Source: Mesorhizobium sp. Root554 (GTDB taxonomy: Bacteria; Pseudomonadota; Alphaproteobacteria; Rhizobiales; Rhizobiaceae). Taken from it: a DNA stretch of 64,000 nucleotides. Under the pieces are notes generated by a model that was given only the letters and a program-made list of their open reading frames with translations, made no database searches and was not told the origin of the DNA. The translations under genes were made by a program, and so were the position numbers. The stretch is from the NCBI RefSeq assembly GCF_001427025.1, contig NZ_LMGA01000001.1, positions 163 to 64,162 of the forward strand, read 5' to 3'. Positions 35,837 through 45,716 of the stretch are shown piece by piece (within the stretch, counting starts at the first letter, position 1; every line of letters begins with the position of its first letter).

Positions 35837-36841
35837 CTAGCCGCCCGCGTTCGGCGGCGTGCCTGCGGTCTTCATCCGCGCAACATAGTCGTGGAAGCTG
35901 ATGCACTCGACGTCGGCTTTCACGCACACCTCGCCGGCGAAGCGCTCAAGCGCGTTCCAGTAGGCGCCGCCATTCATCAGCGTGAAATGGAAGCCGAGTT
36001 CGAGCGGGATGCGCCCGCCCGCATATTGCCGGTCGAAAGCGGCCTTGAAGGACTGGTACGTCCGCTCCTCGAAATCGGCCGCCTGGCTCGGCCGCTCGAA
36101 ACCGCCCGAATGCCGCACATAGAGATTGTAGTCCATCGCGATGACCTGCCGGCCTTTCGGGCCTTCCGGAATCTGCGGCAGAGTGAAGCGCGTCACGCCG
36201 CCAAGCGTGCGTGGCGCGACCGGACTGCTGGAAACGCCGCTGGCGTCATAGGCAAAGCCGGCGCGGGGCAAGGCCTGGTAAAGTGCCGCGCTGGTCGAAA
36301 GGTATGGCGCGCGAAAACCCGTCACCGCCTTGTCGGCGAAGGCGCGCCAATCCGCCGGCTCACCTTCGATGCCGTTGATCGCATAGGCGTTCTGCAGGAC
36401 GTGCCTGAAGGACGCGAATTCGGCCAGCCAGTCCGCCTTCGTCCAGTCCTTGCCGTCGAAATGGCCGCAGGCATGGCTGCCGATTTCGTGGCCCTCCCAA
36501 GCCGCGAGGCGTATCTGCTCCAGCCGCTCAGTCACTTCATCTTTCGACGCGGCAAAGCCGATGTTGGACTTGCCCGCTGCCTTGTCGGGCCCGGAATAGG
36601 CGCCGCGCGTTTCCTTCGTCAGCAGGAACACGCAGGACAGGAAATAGGTGAAATGCGCCCCCGTCCGCGCCGCCAGCGCGCGGCTGCGTTTCCATTGGGA
36701 AATGTCGCGGGCGCTGTCGAAGGAGATGATGACGGCCTGTTTCGGCCTGGCCGGCTGCCGGGATCTCGGCGGGTCCGCCGATGCGCTGCCGGTGGCGAGC
36801 AAAGCGGCAGCGAAGAGAACGGAGGCCAGAGGACGCGACAT
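35837..36841 (-). CDS. Polysaccharide deacetylase-like secreted protein
   Basis: A 334-residue exported protein. The signal peptide is SRPLASVLFAAALLATGSASA. The NodB-like fold is suggested by VIISFDSARD (first strand and Asp), GHEIGSHACGH (His-x3-His metal site) and GFRAPYLS (motif 3). The usual TFDDGP first motif is altered: the second Asp is replaced, so catalysis may differ or be lost. Start choice is uncertain. The ATG at 36841 gives a clean signal peptide, and a GTG at 36859 would add six residues. It converges on the sbmA-like gene and is divergent from the YfgM-like gene. Confidence 0.75.
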   Translation of the reverse strand: MSRPLASVLFAAALLATGSASADPPRSRQPARPKQAVIISFDSARDISQWKRSRALAARTGAHFTYFLSCVFLLTKETRGAYSGPDKAAGKSNIGFAASKDEVTERLEQIRLAAWEGHEIGSHACGHFDGKDWTKADWLAEFASFRHVLQNAYAINGIEGEPADWRAFADKAVTGFRAPYLSTSAALYQALPRAGFAYDASGVSSSPVAPRTLGGVTRFTLPQIPEGPKGRQVIAMDYNLYVRHSGGFERPSQAADFEERTYQSFKAAFDRQYAGGRIPLELGFHFTLMNGGAYWNALERFAGEVCVKADVECISFHDYVARMKTAGTPPNAGG

Positions 36842-37045
36842 GCAAAACCGGAGAGACACACTGCGGGGCGAGCGATGCGCCTAGCCGGCAAATGTGGCGC
36901 CGGTGCGGTCGATCTTTCCGCAAGTCACGCAAGCGTGGGCGGTGCATGCCGCCGATTTTCCCGGCCGCCCCCTTCCATGCCGACAAAATTCCGCTAAAAC
37001 GCGGGCTCATCATTAAGGCCGGCTTGGGCGAGAACGGTTTCAGGA

Positions 37046-37711
37046 ATGTCGGACGACAGTTTCATCCGCGAAGTCAACGAAGAGATTCGCAGCGATCGCG
37101 CGAAGGCGTTGTGGGACCGTTTCGGTCCCGCGGCGATCGTGCTCGCCGTGCTGGTCGTTCTCGGCACCGCCGCCTATGTCGGCTACACCTATTGGGACGA
37201 AAGCCGCGCCAATGCCTCCGGCGACGCGTTCTCGAACGCGCTGAGCCTTGCCAATGACGGCAAGCAGGACGAGGCGCTTGCCGCCCTCGACCAGCTCGAG
37301 AAGGACGGCTACGGCGCCTACCCGCTTCTGGCGCGTATGCGCGCCGCGACAGTCAAGGCTGACAAGGGCGACTTCGCCGGCGCCGTCAAGGATTTCGACG
37401 AGGTCGCCACCGACACGGACATACCGTCGGCATTGCGCGACATGGCCAGGCTGCGCGCCGGTCTGCTGCTGGTCGATCACGGCACCTTCGCCGACGTGTC
37501 GAGCCGGGTCGAGGCGCTCACCGCCGACGACAACAGGCTGCGGCATACAGCCCGCGAGGCGCTCGGTCTGTCGGCCTGGAAGGAAGGCAAGGCGCAGGAC
37601 GCGCTGAAACTGTTCGACCAGATCGCCGCCGATGATGGCGCGCCACGCAATTCCCGGGAACGGGCGCAGCTCATGGCCGAGCTGATCCGAGGCTCGGGCA
37701 ATGCGTCGTGA
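37046..37711 (+). CDS. YfgM-like membrane-anchored TPR protein
   Basis: A 221-residue inner-membrane protein. A cytoplasmic N-terminus of about 28 residues comes first, then one helix (PAAIVLAVLVVLGTAAYVGY). The periplasmic domain has TPR-like repeats (DAFSNALSLANDGKQDEAL, GAYPLLARMRAATVKADKGD, GRAE-type helices). YfgM partners with the SecYEG/periplasmic chaperone network in E. coli. It lies 6 bases before der, as yfgM is linked to der elsewhere, although here no bamB lies between. The ATG at 37046 has an irregular ribosome site. Confidence 0.8.
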   Translation: MSDDSFIREVNEEIRSDRAKALWDRFGPAAIVLAVLVVLGTAAYVGYTYWDESRANASGDAFSNALSLANDGKQDEALAALDQLEKDGYGAYPLLARMRAATVKADKGDFAGAVKDFDEVATDTDIPSALRDMARLRAGLLLVDHGTFADVSSRVEALTADDNRLRHTAREALGLSAWKEGKAQDALKLFDQIAADDGAPRNSRERAQLMAELIRGSGNAS

Positions 37712-37717
37712 CGTGGG

Positions 37718-39151
37718 ATGACTTTCAAAGTCGCGATAATCGGCCGGCCTAACGTCGGAAAATCGACGCTTTTCAACCGTCTCGTCGGCCGCAAGCTGGC
37801 GCTCGTCGACGATACGCCCGGCGTCACCCGCGACCGCCGCGTCCACCCGGCCAAGCTCTATGACCTGCATTTCGACGTGATCGACACCGCCGGCTTCGAG
37901 GATGCGCCGACGTCCTCGCTGCCTGGCCGGATGCGCGCGCAGACGGAAATCGCCATCGGCGAGGCCGATCTCATCTTCTTCCTGATCGACGCCAAGGCCG
38001 GCCTTCTGCCCGACGACCGCACCTTCGCCGACGTCGTGCGCCGGTCCGGCAAGCCGGTGGTGCTGGTCGCCAACAAGGCGGAAGCACGCGGCGCCGAAGG
38101 CGGGATGCTGGAATCCTGGGAGCTTGGGCTGGGCGAGCCGGTTCCGGTTTCGGCCGAGCACGGGCAGGGGATGCCCGATCTTCGTGACGCGGTGATCGAA
38201 GCGCTGGGCGCCGCCCGCGCGTTCGGCGAAGACGATGACGACACGGATGACGTTGCCGAAAGCGACGTGCTGATCGGCGAGGACATCCCGCAATCGGATG
38301 CAGACGAGGTTCCGGCCTATGACGAGACCAAGCCGATGCGCATTGCTGTCATCGGCCGCCCGAATGCGGGAAAATCAACCCTGATCAACGCGCTGATCGG
38401 GGAAGAGCGCCTGCTGACAGGCCCGGAAGCCGGCATCACCCGCGATTCGATTTCGGTCGACTGGGACTGGCGGGGCCGCAGGATAAAACTGTTCGACACC
38501 GCCGGCATGCGCCGCAAGGCCAGGGTGCAGGAAAAACTGGAGAAGCTTTCGGTGGCCGACGGGCTTCGCGCCATCCGGTTCGCCGAGGTCGTCGTCATCG
38601 TCTTCGACGCGACGATTCCCTTCGAGAAACAGGACCTGCAGCTCGTCGATCTCATCGTGCGCGAGGGCCGCGCGCCGGTCATCGCCTTCAACAAATGGGA
38701 CCTGATCGACGAGCCCCAGCAAGTGCTGGCCGAACTGCGTGAAAAGGCCGAACGCCTGTTGCCGCAGGTGCGAGGCATCCAGGCGGTCACTGTCTCGGCC
38801 GAAACCGGTCGCGGTCTCGACAAGCTCATGGATGCCATCATCCGCACGCACAAAATATGGAACAGCCGGGTCTCGACCGGAAAGCTGAACCGGTGGCTGG
38901 AGGGCATATTGGCGCATCATCCGCCGCCCGCCGTCGCCGGCCGCCGCCTCAAGATCAAGTATCTCACCCAGGCCAAGACCCGCCCGCCGGGCTTCGTCGT
39001 CTCGTGCTCGCGGCCGGATGCCGTGCCGCAATCCTATGTGCGCTATCTCACCAACAGCCTGCGCGAAGCCTTCGACATGCCGGGCGTGCCGATCCGCATG
39101 GCGCTGCGCACCTCCGATAACCCCTTTGCCGGCCGGGCGAAGAAGAGATGA
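37718..39151 (+). CDS. der: Ribosome biogenesis GTPase Der (EngA)
   Basis: A 477-residue essential GTPase that assists maturation of the 50S subunit. It has two tandem G domains. The first has [12 protein letters not shown] (residues 8-19), DTPG and NKAE. The second has [12 protein letters not shown] (about 210), [11 protein letters not shown] and NKWD. A C-terminal KH-like domain follows ([18 protein letters not shown]). The linker between the G domains is acidic ([12 protein letters not shown]), typical of alphaproteobacteria. It overlaps closely with the YfgM-like gene upstream. Confidence 0.97.
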   Translation: MTFKVAIIGRPNVGKSTLFNRLVGRKLALVDDTPGVTRDRRVHPAKLYDLHFDVIDTAGFEDAPTSSLPGRMRAQTEIAIGEADLIFFLIDAKAGLLPDDRTFADVVRRSGKPVVLVANKAEARGAEGGMLESWELGLGEPVPVSAEHGQGMPDLRDAVIEALGAARAFGEDDDDTDDVAESDVLIGEDIPQSDADEVPAYDETKPMRIAVIGRPNAGKSTLINALIGEERLLTGPEAGITRDSISVDWDWRGRRIKLFDTAGMRRKARVQEKLEKLSVADGLRAIRFAEVVVIVFDATIPFEKQDLQLVDLIVREGRAPVIAFNKWDLIDEPQQVLAELREKAERLLPQVRGIQAVTVSAETGRGLDKLMDAIIRTHKIWNSRVSTGKLNRWLEGILAHHPPPAVAGRRLKIKYLTQAKTRPPGFVVSCSRPDAVPQSYVRYLTNSLREAFDMPGVPIRMALRTSDNPFAGRAKKR

Positions 39152-39298
39152 AGCGGCCGCGGCGTCGCGGCATCTGATCGCGCCGGCTCACGCCACATCG
39201 CCGCGGCTGCTGTCGCGCCTTCACAATTAACTCTCCATCAAGGTTAATGCACCATTGTAACTCTCCATTGGGGTTCAGTAGCGTTCTGGAGAGTTTCC

Positions 39299-40489
39299 GT
39301 GCATCGACGTCTTGTGAAGCGGCTTTTTGCAGCCGCCGCCGGTGAGAAAAAACGTTCTCTCCTCGCCCCTTGCGTCCTTGGTCTTGGCATCTGGATCGGC
39401 TTTCCGACCATGACCGGCTACCAGGACATGACGAGCCTGATATCCGGGCTCGAAAACTCCAACGCACGATGGAATGCCTTCGTGCAGAAGTCGGTCGCCG
39501 GCTCCGTCCATGCCGCCGAAATCCAGTTCACCGACGGCGATTCCGTCACCGGCTCGATCTCCGGTTCTGGCGTCAGTCTGCCCGGCGTCGGCACGGTCGC
39601 CTTTCGCGGCAAGACGGGCGCGATGGCGAAAACGCCGGACGAGGCGCGTGTGGTGCGGACCGAAAAAACCGATCGCATCCTTCAGGTCACGCCGGTCGCG
39701 CCGCCGAAGAACTTCAGCGCCGGATCGATATTCGAACGGACATCTTCCCTGTTGCGCCCAGCCATGGATGACAGCCTCAAAATGGCTTTCGCCAAATCTC
39801 CGATCAAGGGCAAGGAAATCCAGATCGCCGCCGCTTTCCATGCGCGCGAGGAGAAGAAGATCGGCGGCGGAATGCCCACCGCGCTGGCCGCCCTCATCAC
39901 CAACGATCAGGCCGACGTGCTTGCCACCGCCTATGCGCCGGCCGAGCCAGATTACGCCAAGGCCTCTCCCTTCGAGACACTGCTGCAGGACGAGAAGCCC
40001 GATTCCGGCCGCTTCATTCCGCCCCTGGCCAAGGGCGATCATGCCTGGATGCAGACGGCGCTCCCGGCTGCCGTGTTTTCCAAGCCGGAGCAGACCTGCC
40101 TCGCCAACGCGATCTATTTCGAGGCCCGCGGCGAATCGCTCCGCGGCCAGGCCGCCGTCGCCCAGGTGGTGTTGAACCGTGTCCGCAATCCGGCCTATCC
40201 GGGTTCCGTCTGCGGCGTCGTCTACCAGAATTCCCACTGGCGCAACGCCTGCCAGTTCTCCTTTGCCTGCGACGGCATCAAGGACCGCATCACCGAACCG
40301 TCGCGCTACAAGACCGCCAAGGACGTTGCTCTCGCGGTCAGCGCCGGCAAGATCTTCATCCCGGAAGTCGGATCATCGACCCATTACTACGCCAATTACG
40401 TCAATCCGGGCTGGGCACGCTCCATGCACAAGATGGTCAAGATCGGCCTGCATATCTTCTACCGCACCTATGGCGGCGGCTGGAGCTGA
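39299..40489 (+). CDS. SleB-type cell wall hydrolase
   Basis: A 396-residue protein with an N-terminal hydrophobic stretch (about 19-33) that may anchor it or act as signal. A low-complexity middle follows. The C-terminal hydrolase_2 domain (about 265-396) carries CLANAIYFEARGESLRGQAAVAQVVLNRV with the catalytic Glu, and CQFSFACDG. The domain cuts peptidoglycan glycan strands. The start is GTG at 39299 with GGAGAG upstream. It stands alone between der and the ATP synthase operon. Confidence 0.85.
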   Translation: MHRRLVKRLFAAAAGEKKRSLLAPCVLGLGIWIGFPTMTGYQDMTSLISGLENSNARWNAFVQKSVAGSVHAAEIQFTDGDSVTGSISGSGVSLPGVGTVAFRGKTGAMAKTPDEARVVRTEKTDRILQVTPVAPPKNFSAGSIFERTSSLLRPAMDDSLKMAFAKSPIKGKEIQIAAAFHAREEKKIGGGMPTALAALITNDQADVLATAYAPAEPDYAKASPFETLLQDEKPDSGRFIPPLAKGDHAWMQTALPAAVFSKPEQTCLANAIYFEARGESLRGQAAVAQVVLNRVRNPAYPGSVCGVVYQNSHWRNACQFSFACDGIKDRITEPSRYKTAKDVALAVSAGKIFIPEVGSSTHYYANYVNPGWARSMHKMVKIGLHIFYRTYGGGWS

Positions 40490-40636
40490 ACAGGCTTCGG
40501 CAGACATGGCTCGAGTCTCGCCGGCCGCGGGATTCTGCGCCGCATTGCCGCGCCGGTTGCCGGGCACGATGTCGCACTTGTCTAAGCCATTGATTTCCAT
40601 GGCGTAAATACTTGGCTTTCGCTTGGCCCGCCCGGC

Positions 40637-40665
40637 TTGACGGGCGCAGGCCCTCTATCTATGTT
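40637..40665 (+). promoter_or_regulatory. Candidate promoter for the F0 ATP synthase operon
   Basis: TTGACG (40637-40642), a 17-base spacer and TATGTT (40660-40665) resemble a sigma-70 promoter 56 bases ahead of atpI. The -10 deviates from TATAAT. Confidence 0.45.
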
Positions 40666-40721
40666 GCGCCCGACTTGAAGGCGGACAAACGGCGACGTTT
40701 TGGCCGGGCAGGGAGGTTGCG

Positions 40722-41123
40722 ATGGCCGCAGGCAAAAAGCCAGGCGGAACCGGAGAGACCGGCCCCTCGAACCAGCACGGAGCCGGCGTCCGCGACGACG
40801 ACCTTGAACGCCGCCGGCGTGACCTTGAAGCATCGCTTGCGACAAGGCTGCCGAACCGGCTCGAGGGGGAAGACAAAGCCAGGACGAGCGGTGCCACGGG
40901 CTATGGCCAGGCATTCAAGCTGTCCAGCGAGTTCATTGCCGGAATAGCGGTTGGGATCGGCGTCGGCTGGTTTGTCGATCGCATGGCGGGAACTTCGCCC
41001 TGGGGGCTGATCGTCTTCCTGCTGTTGGGTTTCGGCGCCGGCATCCTGAACGTCATGCGTTCGGTGGGCGCCGTCGCCGAGTTCGGACAGGGCGGCAAGC
41101 GGCCTCCCGGTTCGGAAGAATGA
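40722..41123 (+). CDS. atpI: ATP synthase protein I
   Basis: A 133-residue accessory protein at the head of the F0 operon. A long charged N-terminal part (DDDLERRRRDLEASLATRLP) precedes two membrane helices: FKLSSEFIAGIAVGIGVGWF and WGLIVFLLLGFGAGILNVM. AtpI helps assemble the c-ring in other bacteria. It is followed by atpB after 62 bases. Confidence 0.9.
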   Translation: MAAGKKPGGTGETGPSNQHGAGVRDDDLERRRRDLEASLATRLPNRLEGEDKARTSGATGYGQAFKLSSEFIAGIAVGIGVGWFVDRMAGTSPWGLIVFLLLGFGAGILNVMRSVGAVAEFGQGGKRPPGSEE

Positions 41124-41185
41124 ATTGGGCGCCCCGGCGCCACGGATTTTAGAAGGCCGCGAGCGGCTTTGATGGGGATTTAAAA

Positions 41186-41944
41186 TTGGCTGCCGACAAA
41201 GTCGACCCGATCCACCAGTTCCATATCAATCCTATCGTGCCGATTCATATCGGCGGCTATGACCTGTCCTTCACCAACTCCTCCCTGTTCATGGTGGTGG
41301 TGGTCCTGCTGGCTTCGGCTTTCCTTTACCTGACGACCTCCAGCCGCGCGCTGATCCCCGGCCGTCTTCAGTCCGTTTCGGAGATGAGCTACGAATTCGT
41401 CGCCAACATGCTGCGCGACGCCGCCGGCTCGCATGGCATGAAGTTCTTCCCGCTGGTGTTCTCGCTGTTCATGTTCGTGTTGGTCGCCAACCTGCTCGGC
41501 CTGTTCCCTTATTTCTTCACCGTCACCAGCCACATCATCGTCACCTTCTGCCTGGCGATCCTGGTGATCGGCACCGTCATCGTCTACGGCTTCGCCAAGC
41601 ACGGCCTTGGCTTCCTCAAGCTGTTCGTGCCGGCCGGCGTGCCGGTGGTGCTTCTGCCGCTGGTGGTGGCGATCGAGATCATCTCGTTCCTGTCGCGGCC
41701 GATCAGCCTTTCCGTCCGTCTCTTCGCCAACATGCTGGCCGGCCACATCACGCTGAAGGTCTTCTCGGGCTTCGTCGTCTCGCTGAGCGCGCTCGGCGCC
41801 GCCGGCGTTGCCGGCGCGGTCCTGCCGCTGGCCATGGCCGTGGCGCTGACCGGCCTCGAAGTCCTGGTCGCTTTCCTGCAAGCCTATGTGTTTGCGGTGT
41901 TGACCTGCATGTATTTGAACGACGCCCTGCATCCGGGGCACTGA
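41186..41944 (+). CDS. atpB: F0F1 ATP synthase subunit a
   Basis: A 252-residue integral membrane subunit forming the proton half-channels beside the c-ring. About six helices are visible. The essential Arg lies in [36 protein letters not shown] is the last helix. The start is TTG at 41186, supported by GGGGA at 41174-41178. No ATG occurs before Met35, which would delete conserved sequence. Confidence 0.96.
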   Translation: MAADKVDPIHQFHINPIVPIHIGGYDLSFTNSSLFMVVVVLLASAFLYLTTSSRALIPGRLQSVSEMSYEFVANMLRDAAGSHGMKFFPLVFSLFMFVLVANLLGLFPYFFTVTSHIIVTFCLAILVIGTVIVYGFAKHGLGFLKLFVPAGVPVVLLPLVVAIEIISFLSRPISLSVRLFANMLAGHITLKVFSGFVVSLSALGAAGVAGAVLPLAMAVALTGLEVLVAFLQAYVFAVLTCMYLNDALHPGH

Positions 41945-42011
41945 CCGAACGAACAACGGCGGCGACGCCGGAAAATTCAAGCCTTTCCAGATTCACGAAG
42001 GAGTTTATGAA

Positions 42012-42236
42012 ATGGAAGCTGAAGCAGCAAAGTACATCGGCGCCGGCATCGCCTGCCTCGGTATGGGTGGCGCGGGCATTGGCCTGGGCACCATTTTCGG
42101 CAACTACCTGGCGGGCGCGCTGCGCAACCCGTCGGCTGCCGACGGCCAGTTCGGCCGCCTGATTTTCGGCTTCGCCGTGACGGAAGCTCTGGGCATCTTC
42201 TCGCTGCTCATCGCGCTTCTGGCCCTGTTCGGCTGA
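42012..42236 (+). CDS. atpE: F0F1 ATP synthase subunit c
   Basis: A 74-residue two-helix proteolipid of the proton-driven rotor ring. The proton-carrying Glu58 lies in [12 protein letters not shown], and the polar loop is [11 protein letters not shown]. The glycine-rich first helix ([15 protein letters not shown]) is typical. GAAGGAG precedes the ATG. The spacing of about 67 bases to atpB may allow separate translation control for the high c stoichiometry. Confidence 0.97.
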   Translation: MEAEAAKYIGAGIACLGMGGAGIGLGTIFGNYLAGALRNPSAADGQFGRLIFGFAVTEALGIFSLLIALLALFG

Positions 42237-42294
42237 TTTCTACCCAATAGACGGGGCCGGCTGAAACGGCCGGCCTGAACCACGGGAACGATCC

Positions 42295-42894
42295 ATGTTC
42301 GTGACACCTGCCTATGGGCAAGAGACCGCGCCCGCCGTCGAAGGCGGCCATGGCGGCACCGAAGGCGCCACGCAAACCGGCACCGAAGTGCCGCACGGCG
42401 GCGAGCACGCGGGCACCTTCCCGCCGTTCGACCCGGCGACGTTCCCGTCGCAGATCATATGGCTGGCAATCACCTTCGGCCTCTTCTACCTGTTCCTGAA
42501 ACGGGTGATCTTGCCGCGCCTGGCCGGCATCCTCGATGTGCGCTCCGGGCGCATCGCCCAGGATCTGGACCATGCCGCCAAGCTGAAAGGTGAGGCGGAT
42601 GCGGCGGTCGCCGCCTACGAGCAGGAACTGGCCGAGGCCAAGACCCGCGCCAACGTCATTGGCCAGGAAGCGCGCGACGCCGCCAAGGCCGAGGCCGAAG
42701 CCGCTCGCAAGAAGGTGGAGGCCGGCCTCGACAAGAAGCTCGCCGCTGCCGAAGAACGCATCGCCACGATCAAGTCGGGCGCGATGAAGGATGTCGGCGC
42801 CATTGCCGAGAGCACCGCCGCGGCCATCATCGAGCAGCTTGTCGGCAAGGCCGACAAGAACGATGTCGCCGCCGCCGTGAAATCGGTGCGCTGA
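42295..42894 (+). CDS. atpG: F0F1 ATP synthase subunit b'
   Basis: A 199-residue peripheral stalk protein, the b' form of alphaproteobacteria and chloroplasts. A Gly/Thr-rich N-terminal extension of about 40 residues comes first. One membrane helix follows (QIIWLAITFGLFYLFLKRVI), then a long charged coiled coil (about 80-170, e.g. ARKKVEAGLDKKLAAAEERI). It pairs with subunit b encoded 10 bases downstream. The gene is often named atpF2 or atpG in different genomes. Confidence 0.92.
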   Translation: MFVTPAYGQETAPAVEGGHGGTEGATQTGTEVPHGGEHAGTFPPFDPATFPSQIIWLAITFGLFYLFLKRVILPRLAGILDVRSGRIAQDLDHAAKLKGEADAAVAAYEQELAEAKTRANVIGQEARDAAKAEAEAARKKVEAGLDKKLAAAEERIATIKSGAMKDVGAIAESTAAAIIEQLVGKADKNDVAAAVKSVR

Positions 42895-42904
42895 GGAGAC
42901 GACG

Positions 42905-43396
42905 ATGGACGCAACAGCTCTCGCCACAGTCTGGGCCACCGTCGCCCTGCTGATTTTCGTCGCCATCCTCCTCTACATCAAGGTGCCGGCGATGCTGTCG
43001 AAGTCGCTCGACGCCCGCTCGGACAAGATCCGCGCCGAACTGGAAGAGGCCCGTCGTCTGCGCGAGGAAGCGCAGGCGCTGCTGGCCGAGTACCAGAAGA
43101 AGCGCAAGGAAGCCGAGCAGGAAGCCGCCGACATAGTCACTGCCGCCCGGAACGAGGCCGCCATGCTGGCCGACGACGCGCACAAGAAGACCGAGGATTA
43201 TGTCGCCCGCCGCACGGCGCTGGCAGAGCAGAAGATCGGTCAGGCCGAGCGCGAGGCCATCAACGAAGTGCGCGCCAGCGCTGTCGATCTGGCTGTGGAA
43301 GCGGCCCGCAAGGTTCTCGGCGACAAGGTGGACGCCAAGGCTGACACAAGCCTCTTCAAGGCATCGCTCGCCGAGGTCCAGGCCAAGCTGAATTGA
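42905..43396 (+). CDS. atpF: F0F1 ATP synthase subunit b
   Basis: A 163-residue stalk subunit. One N-terminal membrane helix (LATVWATVALLIFVAILLYI) is followed by a long coiled coil (about 35-130, e.g. AELEEARRLREEAQALLAEY) and a short C-terminal part that contacts F1 delta. It ends the F0 operon. The F1 genes atpHAGDC are elsewhere in such genomes. A strong terminator follows. Confidence 0.95.
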   Translation: MDATALATVWATVALLIFVAILLYIKVPAMLSKSLDARSDKIRAELEEARRLREEAQALLAEYQKKRKEAEQEAADIVTAARNEAAMLADDAHKKTEDYVARRTALAEQKIGQAEREAINEVRASAVDLAVEAARKVLGDKVDAKADTSLFKASLAEVQAKLN

Positions 43397-43438
43397 TCGA
43401 ACGGTCCCGGCGGTATCGCTGACCGGTTCAGGAACAGG

Positions 43439-43467
43439 AGCCGCTGGAGAAATCCGGCGGCTTTTTT
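43439..43467 (+). terminator. Intrinsic terminator of the F0 operon
   Basis: A 9-base-pair stem (43439-43447 with 43454-43462, one G-T pair) followed by TTTTTT. Confidence 0.85.
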
Positions 43468-43573
43468 GTTGTGCCGGGCACCGGCCCTCATCCAACATCC
43501 CCGAACTTGATCCGGAGGAGGCCGGCAGGGAAGAGCAGCGGTCAGTCGATTTCCGGTAGAATTGGCAGCAGCC

Positions 43574-44272
43574 TCATTCCGCCCCGAGGAGTTCCGCTTC
43601 GCTCTCTTCGACCGCGATGCCGCCAAGCCGGAACGGCGCGAAGGAAATGCGGTGCAGGCGCGCCACCGGTCCGTGGGTCTCGATGGCGGTGCGGTGGCGC
43701 ACTGTGGCGTAGCCCATATGCAGTTCGAAGCCGTAATGCACATGCGTGTGCCCGCAGCGCGACATCATGCGGTCGCGCATGACCTTGGCGACGATGGAGG
43801 CGGCGGCGATGGATTGGGATCGCTGGTCGCCACGGATGAGCGCGCGGCCGGCGCAGGGCAGGCCAGGCGGCACGTCGCGTCCGTCGGCCAGCGCCAGCAT
43901 GGGCCTGACCGGCAGGCTGCAAAGCGCCCGCCGCATGGCTTCCAGGCTGGCCTTGAGGATGTTCGATCCGTCGATACCTTCGGCCGAGACGGACGCCATC
44001 GCTACCCCGAGCGAGGTGGCGAGTATCCTTTCGAACAGCGCTTCACGCTGATCGAACGTCAGCCGCTTGGAATCGTCCAGCCCGTCCGGAATGCGCGCCG
44101 GATCGAGCACGACCGCCGCGGCCACGACCGGGCCGGCCAGCGGGCCGCGTCCTGCCTCGTCCATGCCGGCGACAGGCCAAAGGCCTTCAGCCATCGCCTT
44201 CGTTTCGAAGGAGAAGTCGGGTTTTTCCGTCATCTCGAAGAGAAGCGGAGAATCGGTGCGCGTGCGAGGCAT
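43574..44272 (-). CDS. rnhB: Ribonuclease HII
   Basis: A 232-residue enzyme that cleaves RNA in RNA-DNA hybrids, including single ribonucleotides in [17 protein letters not shown] supplies the Asp38-Glu39 pair, and ALADGRD and the later [17 protein letters not shown] segment are typical of RNase HII. It runs past the common length at the N-terminus by about 30 residues. The ATG at 44272 gives the best N-terminus. It is downstream of the radical SAM gene, separated by 140 bases, and is probably not tightly coupled to it. Confidence 0.93.
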   Translation of the reverse strand: MPRTRTDSPLLFEMTEKPDFSFETKAMAEGLWPVAGMDEAGRGPLAGPVVAAAVVLDPARIPDGLDDSKRLTFDQREALFERILATSLGVAMASVSAEGIDGSNILKASLEAMRRALCSLPVRPMLALADGRDVPPGLPCAGRALIRGDQRSQSIAAASIVAKVMRDRMMSRCGHTHVHYGFELHMGYATVRHRTAIETHGPVARLHRISFAPFRLGGIAVEESEAELLGAE

Positions 44273-44412
44273 GACAACCAGATTCGCATCGGCTCCGATT
44301 CTCCGCAAGACCCTCCCGTCCGTTGGGGCGGCGGATCGGGAGGCACCGTCAGCGGGCCGGGGGACAGGGCCGGACGGGATTCTTGAATGCCGGGCAGTCC
44401 GGCAGCGCTTCG

Positions 44413-45618
44413 CTAAAGCAGCATGAGCTGCTCGTTCTTCTTCGCCGCGGGCACGAACTGGTCGGTCCGCAGCGTCCGGCGTTCGGTGTTGAGGCCGAGG
44501 CGCTTTGCGGCGATCTCGAACCGGCGGCCGATCTGCCAGGCATAGGGTCCGGCGCCCTTCATGCGCTTGCCCCACTCCGAATCGTAGTCCTTGCCGTCGC
44601 GCATCGAACGCACCAGCGACATCACATGCCGGTAGCGGTCGGGATAATGGCGCAGCAGCCAGTCCTTGAAGATCGGCGAGACCTCCAGCGGCAGGCGAAG
44701 GATGACATAGCCGGCCTCGCGGGCGCCTGCGGCGCGCGCCGAATCCAGGATGCGCTCCATCTCCGGATCGGTGAGACCGGGAACGATCGGCGCCACCATC
44801 ACCGAGGCCGGGATGCCTGCATCGGAAAGCTGTCGGATCGCCTCCAGCCGCTTCGTCGGCGTCGACGCGCGCGGTTCCATGGTGCGCGCCAGCATCCGGT
44901 CCAGCGTCGTCACCGAAAGCGCCACCTTGGCCAGGCCTCTCTCCGCCATCCGCGACAGGATGTCGATGTCGCGCGTCACCAGCGCCGATTTCGTCACGAT
45001 GCCGACCGGATGCCCGCGCGCTTCCAGCACTTCGAGGATTTCGCGCATGATGCGCCACTGCTTCTCCACCGGCTGGTAGGGGTCGGTGTTGGTGCCGATG
45101 GCGATGGTGCGCGGCTGGTAGCCGTCCTTCGACAGTTCCTTGTCGAGCAGGCGCGCCGCATCCGGCTTGGCGAACAGCTTGGCTTCGAAATCCAGTCCCG
45201 GCGACAAGCCCATGAACGAATGCGTCGGCCGCGCGAAGCAGTAGACGCAGCCATGCTCGCAGCCGCGATAGGGGTTGATGGAACGGTCGAACGATATATC
45301 GGGCGACTCGTTGCGGGTGATGATGGTGCGCGGCTTCTCCACCTGCACCTCGGTCTTGAACGGTGGCAGTTCCTCCAGGCTCTCCCAGCCGTCGTCGAAG
45401 ACATGGCGGGTGATCGGCTCGAAGCGGCCCGAGGGGTTGATGCCGGCCGAGCGTCCGCGGTTGCGGTCGGGCCGCACGCGCATTCCGCTCTGTTCGATCA
45501 TCGCATTGGCCATTTCGGCTCGTCCTGCTCCGAAGGCTGCAATGTCGGCGCGCGCGATATGTTCCATTTTCGCCCTTTCCCAGGGACTGTCGGGGGAGTT
45601 TCGAATCGCCGTTCTCAT
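44413..45618 (-). CDS. PA0069 family radical SAM protein, SOS-box associated
   Basis: A 401-residue radical SAM protein. The [4Fe-4S] motif C-x3-C-x2-C lies in [10 protein letters not shown] (Cys120, 124, 127). Other family signatures are [16 protein letters not shown] and [14 protein letters not shown]. This group resembles spore photoproduct lyase-like proteins. Their reaction is not established for this family. ATG 45618 is favoured by AGGA eight bases upstream. Other in-frame starts (45624 and 45654) lie in the leader, the last inside the SOS box. The box at 45644-45658, 25 bases before the start, suggests LexA control and a DNA-damage role. Confidence 0.85.
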   Translation of the reverse strand: MRTAIRNSPDSPWERAKMEHIARADIAAFGAGRAEMANAMIEQSGMRVRPDRNRGRSAGINPSGRFEPITRHVFDDGWESLEELPPFKTEVQVEKPRTIITRNESPDISFDRSINPYRGCEHGCVYCFARPTHSFMGLSPGLDFEAKLFAKPDAARLLDKELSKDGYQPRTIAIGTNTDPYQPVEKQWRIMREILEVLEARGHPVGIVTKSALVTRDIDILSRMAERGLAKVALSVTTLDRMLARTMEPRASTPTKRLEAIRQLSDAGIPASVMVAPIVPGLTDPEMERILDSARAAGAREAGYVILRLPLEVSPIFKDWLLRHYPDRYRHVMSLVRSMRDGKDYDSEWGKRMKGAGPYAWQIGRRFEIAAKRLGLNTERRTLRTDQFVPAAKKNEQLMLL

Positions 45619-45643
45619 GAACATATTCCTATTTTCAGAATGA

Positions 45644-45658
45644 GAACAAAGCAAGAAC
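45644..45658 (-). promoter_or_regulatory. Candidate LexA SOS box
   Basis: On the minus strand it reads GTTC-TTGCTTT-GTTC, the direct-repeat GTTC-N7-GTTC form known for alphaproteobacterial LexA. It sits 25 bases upstream of the radical SAM start. It is also 58 bases upstream of the plus-strand glycosyltransferase gene, so it could affect both. Confidence 0.65.
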
Positions 45659-45716
45659 TTTTTGCGGAAATTGCTGAAACTGGCATTGCCGGGCGCTTTC
45701 GGCTATTCGGCTAATC

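Noticed and set aside
39228..39268. Two TAACTCTCCAT repeats with TTAA boxes before the SleB gene, considered as CtrA sites
   Set aside because: The spacing of the TTAA boxes does not fit TTAA-N7-TTAA, so it remains a short direct repeat of no clear role.
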